This document shows, piece by piece, positions 26,901-36,888 of a stretch of DNA of 64,000 nt. The notes beneath the pieces were generated by a model. That model made no database searches. It saw only the letters and a program-made list of their open reading frames with translations, and was not told where the DNA came from. Origin of the DNA: Caldalkalibacillus salinus (GTDB lineage Bacteria; Bacillota; Bacilli; Caldalkalibacillales; JCM-10596); the NCBI RefSeq assembly GCF_016745835.1, contig NZ_JAERVL010000027.1:42965-106964 (forward strand), written 5' to 3'. The first letter of the stretch is position 1. Every line of letters starts with the position of its first letter. Both the position numbers and the translations under genes were made by a program.

Positions 26901-28102
26901 AAGGCCACTTCGGAAGGCATAGGCGCTTCGAGTGTAGATCCCTCCTGCATTAAAATGTCTAAACACAGATGCTCTAAGTCAGAGAAATCAACGATCGCCT
27001 TCTTACGTTTGATTTCATCATATCGAGTGGCGAACGCTTGGACACAAGAGACAAGCGTTTGGATGTGGCGACCCATGCTGAGGATGTCTTCTTTGTGAGC
27101 CTCTTTGGGACGTGAGAACCATTCTTCTTGCCGTTTGCTGACCTCTTTTTTAATACGATCTCGCAACTGTTTCACTCTGTTCTGCTTCTGCGCATCAATA
27201 TGGTCGCCTTTACAAGCCTTTAAACGACCAAAACTAACAGATTCAAAAGCTGTGCAGAGACTGTCCCACCCTTCACTTGCGGCTTGCAATAGTTCTAGGA
27301 TAATCTGGCGGTCGGCCTCAAGATTCACAGCGTAAGCCTCTGGTCCATCCAGTTCCTGGGTGAGTGCCAGTCCTGTATCGATTTGGTCTAACCAGCTTTG
27401 GCATTCGCCTTGGATATGGTCACATAGTGCTTTGGTGCATGATGCGAAGAAATCATCTACATTTTGATAGCTTTGTACGATATGGGCCAACCATTGGTTC
27501 GGGAACGGGTGACTACGAGAAAAATGATAGAGTTGTAACACGAGTCGCTGTAAATCAATATCAGAACGATCGGTACTAAAACGATCCACGAGATCGTAAA
27601 AAGCCTCATGATCAGACTGTGCGTACCATTCTTCGAATAACGTCTCAAACACTTCCTCTTGAATCAGTGCCACTTCCGTATCCTCAGCAACCCTGAATTT
27701 GGGATCTAAATCTAACTGATAATAGTAGCGCCTCATGACGTCTAGGCAAAACGAGTGGAGGGTGGAGATACTCGCTTTATTCAAAAGTGTCAATTGACGT
27801 TTGAGGTACAAAGAATCAGGGTTTTGCTCTAATGCCTGTTCTAGGGCTTCCCCTATTCGAGTCTTCATCTCCGCTGCTGCAGCGTTAGTAAAGGTCACAA
27901 TGAGCAGACGATCGACGTCCACCGGGTCCTCCGTGTCTAAGATGCGATGAATCATGCGCTCCACGAGAACGGCTGTTTTACCCGAACCTGCTGCAGCGGC
28001 AACTAAAATATCTTGCCCTTTGGCTTTAATGGCTTGCCATTGCTCATCCGTCCATAAGCTTCCTTCTGGCTTAGGGGGAATATCGATTCTCATATCCTGC
28101 AT
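23981..28102 (-). CDS. addA: ATP-dependent helicase/nuclease subunit A
   Basis: At 1373 residues it is longer than B. subtilis AddA (about 1230). It is the RecB-like motor and nuclease of AddAB, which resects double-strand breaks for recombination. Seen are Walker A AAAAGSGKTAVL, Walker B VDEYQDTN, the helicase motif YVALTRAKERL and, about 75 residues from the end, the nuclease LILLDYKTDTI. The extra length is partly two hydrophilic acidic inserts: about residues 470-520 (Asp/Gln/Pro-rich, just before LARNFRSR) and about 740-795. It begins 2 nt after addB stops, using a ribosome site inside the end of addB. Confidence 0.95.
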   Translation of the reverse strand: MQDMRIDIPPKPEGSLWTDEQWQAIKAKGQDILVAAAAGSGKTAVLVERMIHRILDTEDPVDVDRLLIVTFTNAAAAEMKTRIGEALEQALEQNPDSLYLKRQLTLLNKASISTLHSFCLDVMRRYYYQLDLDPKFRVAEDTEVALIQEEVFETLFEEWYAQSDHEAFYDLVDRFSTDRSDIDLQRLVLQLYHFSRSHPFPNQWLAHIVQSYQNVDDFFASCTKALCDHIQGECQSWLDQIDTGLALTQELDGPEAYAVNLEADRQIILELLQAASEGWDSLCTAFESVSFGRLKACKGDHIDAQKQNRVKQLRDRIKKEVSKRQEEWFSRPKEAHKEDILSMGRHIQTLVSCVQAFATRYDEIKRKKAIVDFSDLEHLCLDILMQEGSTLEAPMPSEVALSYKQRFAEILVDEYQDTNLVQETILQLIRQDDPGNLFMVGDVKQSIYRFRMAEPGLFIQKYKHFTPIDDMLKTDGPPPAMEEDMQRQDDPQQKDDDPQRDNTQQENPQRRSAGAGVRIDLARNFRSRREVLEGTNFLFYQLMSEQLGEVPYDEAAALKVGASYPEEDVPVEVAMIDREELDVEAKGHASTSTKQNDFVEDTEDPTIDLENVQLEARYIGQKIRTMIGHEEDAPTQIYDTKTQQYRSLQYRDIVILLRATSTWAPVILEELKQQGIPAYSELTTGYFEATEVAMMLSLLKVIDNPYQDIPFASVLRSPFVQLDGEALAHIRIHQQKGSFYEAFRACLTSPEGDSEDSDQAVRDAHKNDLDDVEEATGSIHLEAPHGDTDARPVFTSELQKRLYHFDKQLQQWRTKARQGSLADLIWQIYQDTGYYDYVGGMPGGQQRQANLRALYDRARQYESTSFRGLFRFLRFIERMQDQGRDLGTARALGEQEDVVRVITIHKSKGLEFPVVFVAGLNKNFNRMDLNQKVLLHKTWGLGTRVIDTEQRISYPTLPYGLLKQQMEKEMLAEEMRVLYVALTRAKERLVLVGTLKETMKHIGAWLEHAHHRRWVLPDLIRLKAKTFFDWMGPALVRHRHSHPVFEKAQVATPAGEHHLGDHVSSWRLTFVPASTLVAVHTTDQQKQEARLADIQAVNPVPEMTEHAEEIHRRLTWQYPSHLAQTMLAKQSVTEIKKQQEWKMFQEETLEMSPVLGEAEQQQPIVDRPRFLQAHSLTATERGTAVHVIMQHLPLGQSMSMADMQRFVQTLVDRELLDPTVAEDIDLTPLVAFSDSDINHRLQEASWIEREMPFSYTLPASDIQKLKGEQVTTHLTQLSDDKVLMQGVIDCLFEHEGELILLDYKTDTIHGPFPQGFTQAKPVLAKRYELQLNLYAKAIEDIWQQRVKEKILYFFDGGYVINVNDANVYEVQDE

Positions 28103-28104
28103 GC

Positions 28105-31100
28105 CTAACTCTCCCTCCTTCTGACGCTGACGTCTCCTGTGCTCTCTGTATGCTGTTCCGTAGCCTGCCTTAAGCTATCCATTATCCCCTGTCTAGAAAG
28201 GGGGCGCTTAGTGTCATATTGGTTCTCTTCTAACGTTTGGTCGTATTGACACACCGACTTAAAGGAACAGAATGTACACGGGGTTCGTTGCTTGTACTGG
28301 TACGGTGCAATATCGATGTCCCCGTTTGTGATTTTGATCCCGATGTCCTCGACCTGTTGCCGTACAAACGCCCTGAGGTAGTCAAATTCCTCACGACTAG
28401 CTACTTTTGAATTACTGTAAAAGCTACCATCCTTCTTCAACGCCACTGGGATGACGTCGGAGTACTGGGTGTCCAGTGTAGTGTCCATGCTTCTAACCAC
28501 ATCTTCATCCGCAAGGACGAGTCCCTTCATTTTAAACTGACGGTACAGTTCTTGATCGACAACATCCTGAGGTACAGGGCCAGTCTTATTAAGGATCGGG
28601 TTATGAATATGAAAGTACAGCACCCCAGCAGCCTCCGCTTGTTGACCCAACCAACGTTCAGCGTATGTGATAATCACATCGAGGTACATTAACATCTGTA
28701 AGGACATACCGTAATAGACTTCACTGAGATCAACATCACGTTGGCTAGACTTATAGTCTATGACACGTAAATATAAGTGCCCTGCCTCCTCTGCACGATC
28801 CACACGGTCGATACGCCCGATAACCTCCATACTAACCCCGTTCGGCAACGTAAAATGAAGAGGGGGTAGCGCTTCGCCAGGTCCAAATCCAACTTCCATG
28901 CCAATGGGGTAGAATTGACTCCCTTTGGCGTGCTCATGTAACACGTCCGACGCACGTTCGACCACTTGTTGGAGCTTTCTTTTGATGTACTGGTGGCGAT
29001 GACTACTCAATAGAATATTCCCTTGTAATCGTGGCGCAATCTGCTCCACCACTTCTTTCGCTAGAGTTCTACACTCGTCCTTGCTTAACTCATGCCACTG
29101 ACGTTTTGAATATCGCAGCTGATCATCAATCTTTTTCAAAGCAGCATGAAATAATTGCCCGATATCAGGCGCTTCAAGGCGAAATACGCGACGTTCCTTC
29201 AACCTTAAGCCATGTGATAGGAACTGAGAGAACGGACAGGCTTGGAATTTTTCCATACGTGACACACTCGCCCGTATCCGATCACCATATAATTGCTTGC
29301 TTGTTTCTCGCTTAAGCGGTTTTGCTTCATTACGGTAAAACAAGCTTTTGAGTGTCCGTCTCGCTTCATCTCTCCAATGCTCATCCTTCACTAGCCAGTT
29401 ATACGCATCCCACCAAAAAGGCGCCAATGGGTACCCTTTCTGCCAATGGCGTAAAACGGATGTAAGGGAGGATAGGGTCTTAAATGGTCGCTGAATGAAC
29501 GCCAATTGCTCGGCTTCCGCCTGTTCGTAAGGATCTTGCACCGCCAGTTGCTCGGTTAGCTCCGGAAAGAGTGACGTGATTTTGCGCAAGAAGATAGAGG
29601 GCTGTAACGATTTCCCTTCCGCATCGGCGAGCGCGTAACTCACAAACAGTCGCTCAGATGGGGCACAGACGGCAAGATAAAAACCAAACGTTTCTAATGC
29701 CAGTTTTTCTTTCTGACATGGGGCCAATCCCATCCCTGCTTCAGACAGCCATTCCCGTTCATCATCCGTAACGATGCCTTCCTCCTCCGTTCTAGCTGGT
29801 AACACACCGTCGTTGACACCCATGAGAAAGACAACCTTACTATCTGAAAAACGACTGCGTTCCATGTCTCCAACCACAACTTGGTCGATGGCTGGTGGGA
29901 CGTGCGCAAAGCGTAGTCTTTCACAACCGGACTCCATGAACTGGGCGAAAAGCTCAAGCGATATATGCTCATCTCCCATCATTTCGACTAACTGGTCTAG
30001 TAAATCCATTATGGCGCCCCATACTTGGTCATGTTCACGGGCTAATCTTAGGTTGCCTTGAGCTTCAGCCTGACTCTTCCATAGCGCCATTTTACGAGGC
30101 ACTTGTATATCTTCAAGGTACTGAAACAGCGCCGCACACATCGCTCTCACATGAGGGGCTTGTCGCAGTCGCTGCTCTAATGCTGAGATCGGTGTCACAA
30201 TCTGATCCCGTAGCGCTTTTCTTTGTCTTTGTTCCTCTTCATCGTCGAATACAGCGTCATGCTCCTCCTCTAAAGAGCGATACGTTAAGCCCTGCCAAAC
30301 GTCCTCTTGTTTCCATTTGTTTCCGTTAATGCCGTGGGCCAAGACGTAGTTTTCAAGTTGGTCGAAGGCTTCGCGTTTCTCTAGGAGATCTGCTTCATTT
30401 TCCCATTGGTATAATAAATCGGTTTTGACACAACGAAACACAGCGTCATACCGCCAGTTTTGATTAATCACATCTAGGGTTGAACGGATGCATTCCACGA
30501 TGGGATGATGGAGCATCGTTTTCTTCTGGTCCACAAACACCGGCATGTCGTATTCAGCGAATACGTTCTCGATGACATCATGATACAGGGAAAGATCTCT
30601 GGTTAATACGACGATATCTCGCCAACGATAGCCTTTATCTCTTACGAGTGACAACATCTGCCTGGCCATGTGTTCGACCTCGGCACGGCGATTGACAGCT
30701 GCACTCAGTTCAATCTGGTCCTCGACCGTCTCCGTGAACGGCGGTGGTGGACTGTGATCAAACCCTTGCTCTAAATGGTGTAGCGCAGACACACATTGAT
30801 GGCGCCGACCCTCCTCAAAGAAGATCGTTTCGCGTAGGGTGAGTTGTTCTTCAGCCACTATATCTAGCAGTTGTTGGTGCGTCTGTGCTGTCGGATAAAA
30901 TAACGCCGTTTCATCAGGGATTTCCCTCCTCTGGGCCACAGCAGGGTCCAAGGTGAGGGAGATTGTCATCTGCCGGCACGTTTTCATAAGGGCCCGAATC
31001 ACATCCCGCTCTTGTGGCGTAAACTGATGAAAGCCATCGACATATATACTCGCCTTACGTATGTAATCTGAGAATGGGAGTTTCTCTGCAAGTAAGCGCA

Positions 31101-31638
31101 TGGTATCTTCTGCGTCCACGTATTGACCCCAGAGGGCCTGTTGCAGGCGCTCAAAAATCAGCTGTAGGTCATGGCATTTATCCTGTAATAGAGGATTCGT
31201 GCCTACTTCTTCCTCCTGGAGCTGGTCAAAATTGACCTGATAACGCTTCAACTCGGTCATCATTTGCTCTAGCTGCTCTAGGAAACCAAATTGATCGGCT
31301 GAGCGTTGAAAGACTCTTAAATCAGAACGGTGTTCTTCTACGATTTTGCGCAACAGCATAGTCACACCCACTTGATCTATGGGGACATTGGCGATGCCAC
31401 CCACCTCTTGCAGAATGCGATAGGCCATCCTTGAAAAACTTAACACTTGTGCCCGTAACATGCCTTTTAGTGCCGGTGTTGAGGAAATGTCGTATTCAAT
31501 CTGAAATGACATCTGATCAGGGACGAGAAAAATAATAGGATCGCCTTTGGGCTCTTGTTCTAATTGTTGCTTCACTTGTTCTCGCATCCACGTGCTTTTT
31601 CCGCTGCCTGAACGACCGATTAAAAATTGGATCGACAT
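28105..31638 (-). CDS. addB: ATP-dependent helicase/nuclease subunit B
   Basis: A 1177-residue partner of AddA. It has an N-terminal Walker A (IGRSGSGKST), an inactivated helicase-like core that recognises Chi, and a C-terminal nuclease domain (VIDYKSS). The four iron-sulphur cysteines are present: one in KFQACPFSQF (about residue 798) and three in CTFCSFKSVCQYD near the C-terminus, at spacing normal for AddB. AGGAGGG precedes the ATG. It follows sbcC by 67 nt, apparently in one operon. Confidence 0.95.
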   Translation of the reverse strand: MSIQFLIGRSGSGKSTWMREQVKQQLEQEPKGDPIIFLVPDQMSFQIEYDISSTPALKGMLRAQVLSFSRMAYRILQEVGGIANVPIDQVGVTMLLRKIVEEHRSDLRVFQRSADQFGFLEQLEQMMTELKRYQVNFDQLQEEEVGTNPLLQDKCHDLQLIFERLQQALWGQYVDAEDTMRLLAEKLPFSDYIRKASIYVDGFHQFTPQERDVIRALMKTCRQMTISLTLDPAVAQRREIPDETALFYPTAQTHQQLLDIVAEEQLTLRETIFFEEGRRHQCVSALHHLEQGFDHSPPPPFTETVEDQIELSAAVNRRAEVEHMARQMLSLVRDKGYRWRDIVVLTRDLSLYHDVIENVFAEYDMPVFVDQKKTMLHHPIVECIRSTLDVINQNWRYDAVFRCVKTDLLYQWENEADLLEKREAFDQLENYVLAHGINGNKWKQEDVWQGLTYRSLEEEHDAVFDDEEEQRQRKALRDQIVTPISALEQRLRQAPHVRAMCAALFQYLEDIQVPRKMALWKSQAEAQGNLRLAREHDQVWGAIMDLLDQLVEMMGDEHISLELFAQFMESGCERLRFAHVPPAIDQVVVGDMERSRFSDSKVVFLMGVNDGVLPARTEEEGIVTDDEREWLSEAGMGLAPCQKEKLALETFGFYLAVCAPSERLFVSYALADAEGKSLQPSIFLRKITSLFPELTEQLAVQDPYEQAEAEQLAFIQRPFKTLSSLTSVLRHWQKGYPLAPFWWDAYNWLVKDEHWRDEARRTLKSLFYRNEAKPLKRETSKQLYGDRIRASVSRMEKFQACPFSQFLSHGLRLKERRVFRLEAPDIGQLFHAALKKIDDQLRYSKRQWHELSKDECRTLAKEVVEQIAPRLQGNILLSSHRHQYIKRKLQQVVERASDVLHEHAKGSQFYPIGMEVGFGPGEALPPLHFTLPNGVSMEVIGRIDRVDRAEEAGHLYLRVIDYKSSQRDVDLSEVYYGMSLQMLMYLDVIITYAERWLGQQAEAAGVLYFHIHNPILNKTGPVPQDVVDQELYRQFKMKGLVLADEDVVRSMDTTLDTQYSDVIPVALKKDGSFYSNSKVASREEFDYLRAFVRQQVEDIGIKITNGDIDIAPYQYKQRTPCTFCSFKSVCQYDQTLEENQYDTKRPLSRQGIMDSLRQATEQHTESTGDVSVRRRES

Positions 31639-31705
31639 TGGCGTGCCCTCCTTTCAATTCATGTTTACATTTCTAGCTTCATTTTGACTGTGGCGTGATT
31701 CCACA

Positions 31706-34700
31706 TTACAGCGTCTCCACTTGCACCCGGCTTCCTTTTCCTGACGGTTCTGCAGGTGTGACCATTAAACGTCGGTGTAGTCGCTCCCGTAACTCTGGCA
31801 CATGGCTGATCACGCCCACAGACAAGTTTTCCGTTTGTAATTGTTCTAACGCCGTGATGACCGTGTCTAGCATCTCTTGATCTAGCGTCCCAAATCCTTC
31901 GTCTAAGAAAAAGAACTCTAGTGGATACTGGCCACTCAGTTGTATTTGTGCCGAAAGAGCTAACGCTAAGGCGAGTGAGGTTAGGAAGGTCTCTCCTCCT
32001 GACAGAGTTGAAACAGGGCGCTTCACCCCTCCGTTCGCATCATCACGTATGAGGAAAGCCCCTTGGGAATCGACCTCTATCGCATACCTTTGACGCGTGA
32101 GGTTCCCTAATCTTTGACTCGCATCCTGACAAACTTGCATCAATTGTCTCTCAGCTATAAACTCTACGAACGTGTTCCCACGGAAAACCCGTTGCAGTTT
32201 GCCCAGTTGTTCGAGCTGATGCTCCTGTTTGACCCGTTCCTCCTCTAAGCGCATGTAACGGTCGTGTCTTTCTTGTAAAGCGGCCTTTTCTCTCGTGGCG
32301 GCCCCGCGTTCCTCAAGCGCCTGTTCATATCGGGCCTCAACGTCCGTTTTCTGTTCATTTATTTGTTGCCACTCATCCGCTGTGATGTTTTGACCCTTGA
32401 TTTGTTCGTCAATGACCTGTAGCGTTTGGTTTACTTGCTTCCACGCTTCGTCATACGCTTGTAGCTCCTGTTCCTGTTTCTCAATCTCCTCCTGTGCTTG
32501 CTTATACTGCTGTACATCTTCTTCTCGTTGTATTTGAGCGCCTTCTCGCGCTGTATTCCATTGCTTTTCTGCTTTAGCTACACGAGCTTTGGCCTGCTCA
32601 AGTGATTGGGTTGAAAGGGCCACCTCTTGTTCTGCTTGCTGCCAATGCGTACGAGCCTCCTGCCAGGCGTCAAATGATCGGGCTTCCTGCGTTTTAATTG
32701 TTTGCAGGGTTTGTTTCACCTCCGACAACTTATCTTGGATACTCCCCTCTTGGGCCAAGGCCTTAATACGTTGTTCACGCAGCATGACTTCGTGATGCAC
32801 GTGCTGATACGTTGACTCTCGTTGTGCGAGTTTTTGTGCCAGCTCGTGTTGTTGTTGGGTTCCCTCTTTCACTTCACGTTCTTTGGTTTCGATAAATGGG
32901 ATGCTTTTCTCAATCCGTTCTTGCAGGGAGGTCATTTCCTCGTCACGCTTGTGGTAAGCCTGTACAACGTCCGAAAAGTTATGCAGCTCCCATGTCGGGT
33001 ACGTCTCTCTCCATACTTCCTGTTTCTTAGACACCCGTGCCGCCTGAGCCTCCTTGTTCTGTTCCGCTTCTCGTCGTGCCGACGCTTTGGACTGGTAATC
33101 ATAGCGCAGCGCTTGTAAGTGTTTAATAGACTGTTGAAAATCCTGTTCCCACTTATGTTGGCTTTGAACTAACGCATCCACCTTTTCCTGCGTTTCTTGC
33201 AGTGAGGCTGTTTGCTTGTATACCTCTTCCAAACTTATCGTTTGAAGTCGATTGGATTGATGTTGCTGGTGATCTAGATCCTCTATATCACGGTCTTTCG
33301 CAGATGGGTCTTCTCTGTGATCATATGAAGACTCTGCCGCAGACGCTTCCATCCAAGCTTTCAGCTGATCGATGTCTTGGCCATACCTCTCTTGCACTTC
33401 CGTCAGCGGTGCTTCACTGATCTCCTGTAACGGATCGATCGTACTGGTCCACTCATGATACTGTGTCATAAAGCCATGAATGGCCGTTGTGGCGCGTTCT
33501 TTCAACCACTGTTGTTTCTGCTTAAGGCTTTGCGCTTCTGTCATCCACTGTCTCAGGGATTCAATCTTCTCTTGTGTTGCCTGCTCTGCCACTTGAGGGG
33601 TACTTTCTTCCCGATGAGACGTGGGTTGATGTGCGATAGACCCACAGACGGGACAAGGCTCCCCGTTCTTTAAGTGGGCAGCCAGTTCGGCAGCTAAATG
33701 CTGATGACGTTTTTGCTCTAACTCTTGTGAGAGTCGCCGGATCACCCCATCCGTTTGCTGAATGGTTTGTATCAAGGACGCTTCCTTTTGTTCAGCCTCT
33801 GCATACCAGGAAAGCCATGACCTTTGTAGCTTAAATCCATGTTGCAGGTAAGTCTTGGTGTCTACCAATGCCTGTGAAACTTTCTCCAGAGCGGCCGTAT
33901 AAAGCTGTTGTTGCTGTGAATAGATCTTATTTTTCTCTGCTAACTTTTCTTGCTCATAGCCGTACGCTTGAAAGGCCTCTTGGGCCTGGGTTACACGTCG
34001 TCTTTCTTCTGGTGAGTATTGGATTTCCATTCGTTGTTTTTTTAACTGTTTTTGTTTCTCAAGCGCCTTATGTAATAGTTGCTCCTGTTGCTGTGTCTCC
34101 TTGACACATTGCTGCTGCTTATCTTTCAAGGTTTCAATCTCTTGCTGGCACTCTCGTCGTTGTTGGAGGAGCTGAGTCAATTCCTTCTCGACCTCAAGTG
34201 CACCTTCTAGTAGCGTCTGTTGCTTCGTTAATTCAGGTTCTCTCTTTTCTTTATCCGCCTTGACGGCCATATAATGCTCTGAAGCAGCCTTCTCTCGTTG
34301 TTGCGCCTTTTGTACCCGTTGCTGTGCTAGCTTGAGAGCCTGGCGCCAGCTATCGTATGCTTCTCTTGCTTCTATTAATTCGTTCACATAAGGTTGTAGC
34401 CGCATGGCCTCTTTTGCTAATGTTAAGCGTTGTTCCATTGCCTTCATGTCGTCTTGCTGTGAGACAAGCGCGGCTTGCTGTTTTTCCACTTTTATCCGTT
34501 CTAGTTGCCTCTCCCAGATATGTTTTTTGGTTTCATAATCTTTCTCCATCTTCTCTCGTTCTTTGTGCAGAACGAGCACTTTCTCTTCCCAGTCCTTTAG
34601 CTTCTGTTCTGCTTCCTGCAATGCTTCAGTCGAAGCATCTCCGAGACCTTGTTGTTCAGCTATGATCGTTTCGATCTTTCCTTTTACCTGCTGCGTCCGA

Positions 34701-35278
34701 CGACGAAGCCTTTCTATTAACTGATCACCGTACTGTTCAAGGTGAAACAAGCGCTGGAGCATTTGCCGCCGCTCCGTTCCTTTGAGGGTCAAGAATTCGG
34801 CAAACTTGCCCTGTGGGAGTACGACTGCACGTGTGAAGTCTTCGATCGTCAAACCGAGGAGACCATATATTTGATCTTGCACATCACTCGCCTTATCTGC
34901 CAGGACGATCGTTTCTTGCTCTTCACTGTCTTGTTTAATGTGAAGCAAGCGACATGTCACCGTTCGCACGGTGATGTCTCCTGAACGTTTGAAGGTACGC
35001 TCTACTCGGTAACGCCCTTCTCCTTTTTTCCCTAATTCAAAAGTGAGGGCGACCATTAACTCGTCTTCGGCATGGTTCATAATCCCTTGTGTGTTATTAA
35101 GCGCTCGTTCTACTTTGCCGTAAAGGGCTAAAGTCATGGCGTCTAGTAAGGAGGATTTCCCGCTTCCAGTAGGTCCAAATATACCAAAGACACCACCTTG
35201 GCATAGAGTAGCAAAATCTACCGTTTGCGGCTGGCGAAAACTATGTAACCCACCAACAGTCAATTCTATTGGACGCAC
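31706..35278 (-). CDS. sbcC: Exonuclease subunit SbcC (Rad50-like ATPase)
   Basis: A 1190-residue SMC-like protein. The N-terminal ATPase half has FGPTGSGKSSLLDAMTLALY, and long Gln/Glu/Lys-rich coiled coils flank a zinc hook CPVCGS at about residue 541. The C-terminal half has the signature LSGGETFLTSLALALALS and Walker B FFLDEGFGTLD. With SbcD it cleaves hairpins and protein-blocked DNA ends. It starts at a GTG 1 nt after the sbcD stop, with AGGAGG inside the end of sbcD, so translation is coupled. Confidence 0.95.
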   Translation of the reverse strand: MRPIELTVGGLHSFRQPQTVDFATLCQGGVFGIFGPTGSGKSSLLDAMTLALYGKVERALNNTQGIMNHAEDELMVALTFELGKKGEGRYRVERTFKRSGDITVRTVTCRLLHIKQDSEEQETIVLADKASDVQDQIYGLLGLTIEDFTRAVVLPQGKFAEFLTLKGTERRQMLQRLFHLEQYGDQLIERLRRRTQQVKGKIETIIAEQQGLGDASTEALQEAEQKLKDWEEKVLVLHKEREKMEKDYETKKHIWERQLERIKVEKQQAALVSQQDDMKAMEQRLTLAKEAMRLQPYVNELIEAREAYDSWRQALKLAQQRVQKAQQREKAASEHYMAVKADKEKREPELTKQQTLLEGALEVEKELTQLLQQRRECQQEIETLKDKQQQCVKETQQQEQLLHKALEKQKQLKKQRMEIQYSPEERRRVTQAQEAFQAYGYEQEKLAEKNKIYSQQQQLYTAALEKVSQALVDTKTYLQHGFKLQRSWLSWYAEAEQKEASLIQTIQQTDGVIRRLSQELEQKRHQHLAAELAAHLKNGEPCPVCGSIAHQPTSHREESTPQVAEQATQEKIESLRQWMTEAQSLKQKQQWLKERATTAIHGFMTQYHEWTSTIDPLQEISEAPLTEVQERYGQDIDQLKAWMEASAAESSYDHREDPSAKDRDIEDLDHQQHQSNRLQTISLEEVYKQTASLQETQEKVDALVQSQHKWEQDFQQSIKHLQALRYDYQSKASARREAEQNKEAQAARVSKKQEVWRETYPTWELHNFSDVVQAYHKRDEEMTSLQERIEKSIPFIETKEREVKEGTQQQHELAQKLAQRESTYQHVHHEVMLREQRIKALAQEGSIQDKLSEVKQTLQTIKTQEARSFDAWQEARTHWQQAEQEVALSTQSLEQAKARVAKAEKQWNTAREGAQIQREEDVQQYKQAQEEIEKQEQELQAYDEAWKQVNQTLQVIDEQIKGQNITADEWQQINEQKTDVEARYEQALEERGAATREKAALQERHDRYMRLEEERVKQEHQLEQLGKLQRVFRGNTFVEFIAERQLMQVCQDASQRLGNLTRQRYAIEVDSQGAFLIRDDANGGVKRPVSTLSGGETFLTSLALALALSAQIQLSGQYPLEFFFLDEGFGTLDQEMLDTVITALEQLQTENLSVGVISHVPELRERLHRRLMVTPAEPSGKGSRVQVETL

Positions 35279-35279
35279 G

Positions 35280-36443
35280 TTAAGCTTCCTCCTCTTGAAT
35301 TAGTGTTAAAAACAGTTGGGTCAGTTCCTCTTCAGGCTTGGCTCCGCCCGTCTGTCTTTCATAAAACTGGGCAAACAACTCATCGATCGGTATGTGCTCT
35401 CGTCTTTGTGTATTCACTGCGTCTTCTATATGGTCAAACACGGGGCGAATTTGAATGAAGCCGTCATGTAACTGCCGTAAACGATGAATCTCTTCCATGG
35501 AGAGTGCGTTGGACACGTGTAGCTCTAAGTCTACCCACGCATGTTTGTCTTTTCCTTCTTCAATCCACTGATAAACTTGGTTTAATCCTTCTTTTGCTTG
35601 CCATTTGACCAGGGGTTTCCCACTCGATAAAGGGATTTCCCGCCAATGTACGTCCTCGCCAGGTTGGGCATCAATGATGGTGACAGACTTGGCATAGCCC
35701 GTCTCCGAAAAGCTATAAGCCAAGGGAGAGCCTGAATACCTCGTCACGTGACTGTGGCTGCGCATCGTTTGAGGGCGATGAAGATGCCCGAGCGCTACGT
35801 ACTGCAAACAGTCCGGAAATACGCTAGGGTCAACTGTATACGCTCCCCCTACTTCAATAGGTCGTTCAGAGTCTGATGAAGCCCCTCCCGCTACAAAAAG
35901 GTGGCTCGTCGCCATATTCACCGTATCCTGTGTCATATTTGCTGTCAGTTGCTCCATTATGGTTCGCACACGCCGTTGATATTGTTCTTGGAGCAGCTCC
36001 TCGTGTGGGCTTTGGACTAATAGCTCTTGGAGTCGTGACTCAGACGGGTAAGGAAGCGCGGCTAGATGTAATTGTTGATCTCGCTTGGGAATATCAAACT
36101 TGTAGGATTGGAATACAGGCTTACCCACTAATGTTATCCCGTGTTCTTCGGCTAAAGGGGACGCAGCCGCCAAACGATCTGGATGGTCATGATTACCGGA
36201 AATGACGATGACTTTGACGCGACCCTCATCTGCTATTCTAGCGATGCTTTCATAGAATAACTGTTCCGATACTGCTGATGGGTTGACCGTATCAAAAGCG
36301 TCACCCGCAAGGAGAACGACATCAATGTCTTCCTCTTGGACGATGTCATACAGCTCATCTAAAAAAGCCTTTTGTTCTGGCAGCCTGCTTCGCCCTTCTA
36401 AGGTTTTGCCGAGATGCCAATCTGCGGTATGTAAAATGCGCAC
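35280..36443 (-). CDS. sbcD: Exonuclease subunit SbcD (Mre11-like nuclease)
   Basis: A 387-residue metallophosphoesterase nuclease. The five phosphoesterase motifs are readable: HTADWHLGK, LLAGDAFD, ISGNHDHPDR, ATSHLFVAGG and ALGHLHRPQ. It forms the Mre11-Rad50-like complex with SbcC. It starts at a GTG (36443) behind GAGAGGGGG. First gene of the repair operon sbcD-sbcC-addB-addA. In B. subtilis the order is addB-addA-sbcD-sbcC, so the two pairs are swapped here. Confidence 0.95.
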   Translation of the reverse strand: MRILHTADWHLGKTLEGRSRLPEQKAFLDELYDIVQEEDIDVVLLAGDAFDTVNPSAVSEQLFYESIARIADEGRVKVIVISGNHDHPDRLAAASPLAEEHGITLVGKPVFQSYKFDIPKRDQQLHLAALPYPSESRLQELLVQSPHEELLQEQYQRRVRTIMEQLTANMTQDTVNMATSHLFVAGGASSDSERPIEVGGAYTVDPSVFPDCLQYVALGHLHRPQTMRSHSHVTRYSGSPLAYSFSETGYAKSVTIIDAQPGEDVHWREIPLSSGKPLVKWQAKEGLNQVYQWIEEGKDKHAWVDLELHVSNALSMEEIHRLRQLHDGFIQIRPVFDHIEDAVNTQRREHIPIDELFAQFYERQTGGAKPEEELTQLFLTLIQEEEA

Positions 36444-36784
36444 GTTGGGCCCCCTCTCATTTCTGATTTGAATATATGCTATAGTGACGTTCTTTGAAGT
36501 TCACGCCACCCTAACCATGCGTTCTAAACTGGCTTGATTGTTAGATAGCTCTGCCATAGGTGTTGTTAATGAACATTCTAGATTCCTACGATGATATTAA
36601 CATAGGGATGTATCTGAACCTGTCAGAGAATGTATGTTTCTATCCTATTATAACGGAAACGAGTGTGAATCTAAAAGGAATCTATCTCCAATACGGTTAA
36701 AAGGCACAAAAAAGGCGATTGCATTATTTATGATAAGAGTGTGTATTCTAACGAGGTATTATTTATAATACATTTAAGAAAATA
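36444..36784. other. Promoter region of the sbcD operon, no gene seen
   Basis: About 340 bases between sbcD and the terminator of the next minus-strand gene. No open frame with a ribosome site, no LexA-type GAAC-N4-GTTC box and no clear -35/-10 pair were found by eye. It is AT-rich. Confidence 0.5.
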
Positions 36785-36813
36785 AACAAAAAGCACCCGC
36801 TGTACGCGAGTGC
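36785..36813 (-). terminator. Terminator of the 357-aa lipoprotein gene
   Basis: The arms GCACCCGC (36793-36800) and GCGAGTGC (36806-36813) pair in the minus-strand RNA with one G-U wobble. They are followed by TTTTTGTTTATT. It lies about 75 nt after the stop. Confidence 0.75.
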
Positions 36814-36888
36814 CATGGAAAATTTAACTTACTCTTACTTATCGCTACTTATACTAACTTGTTCTAACTCACCTTTAAAGCCCATTTT

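Noticed and set aside
36444..36784. LexA box ahead of sbcD
   Set aside because: GAAC-like strings occur, but none forms a GAAC-N4-GTTC palindrome.
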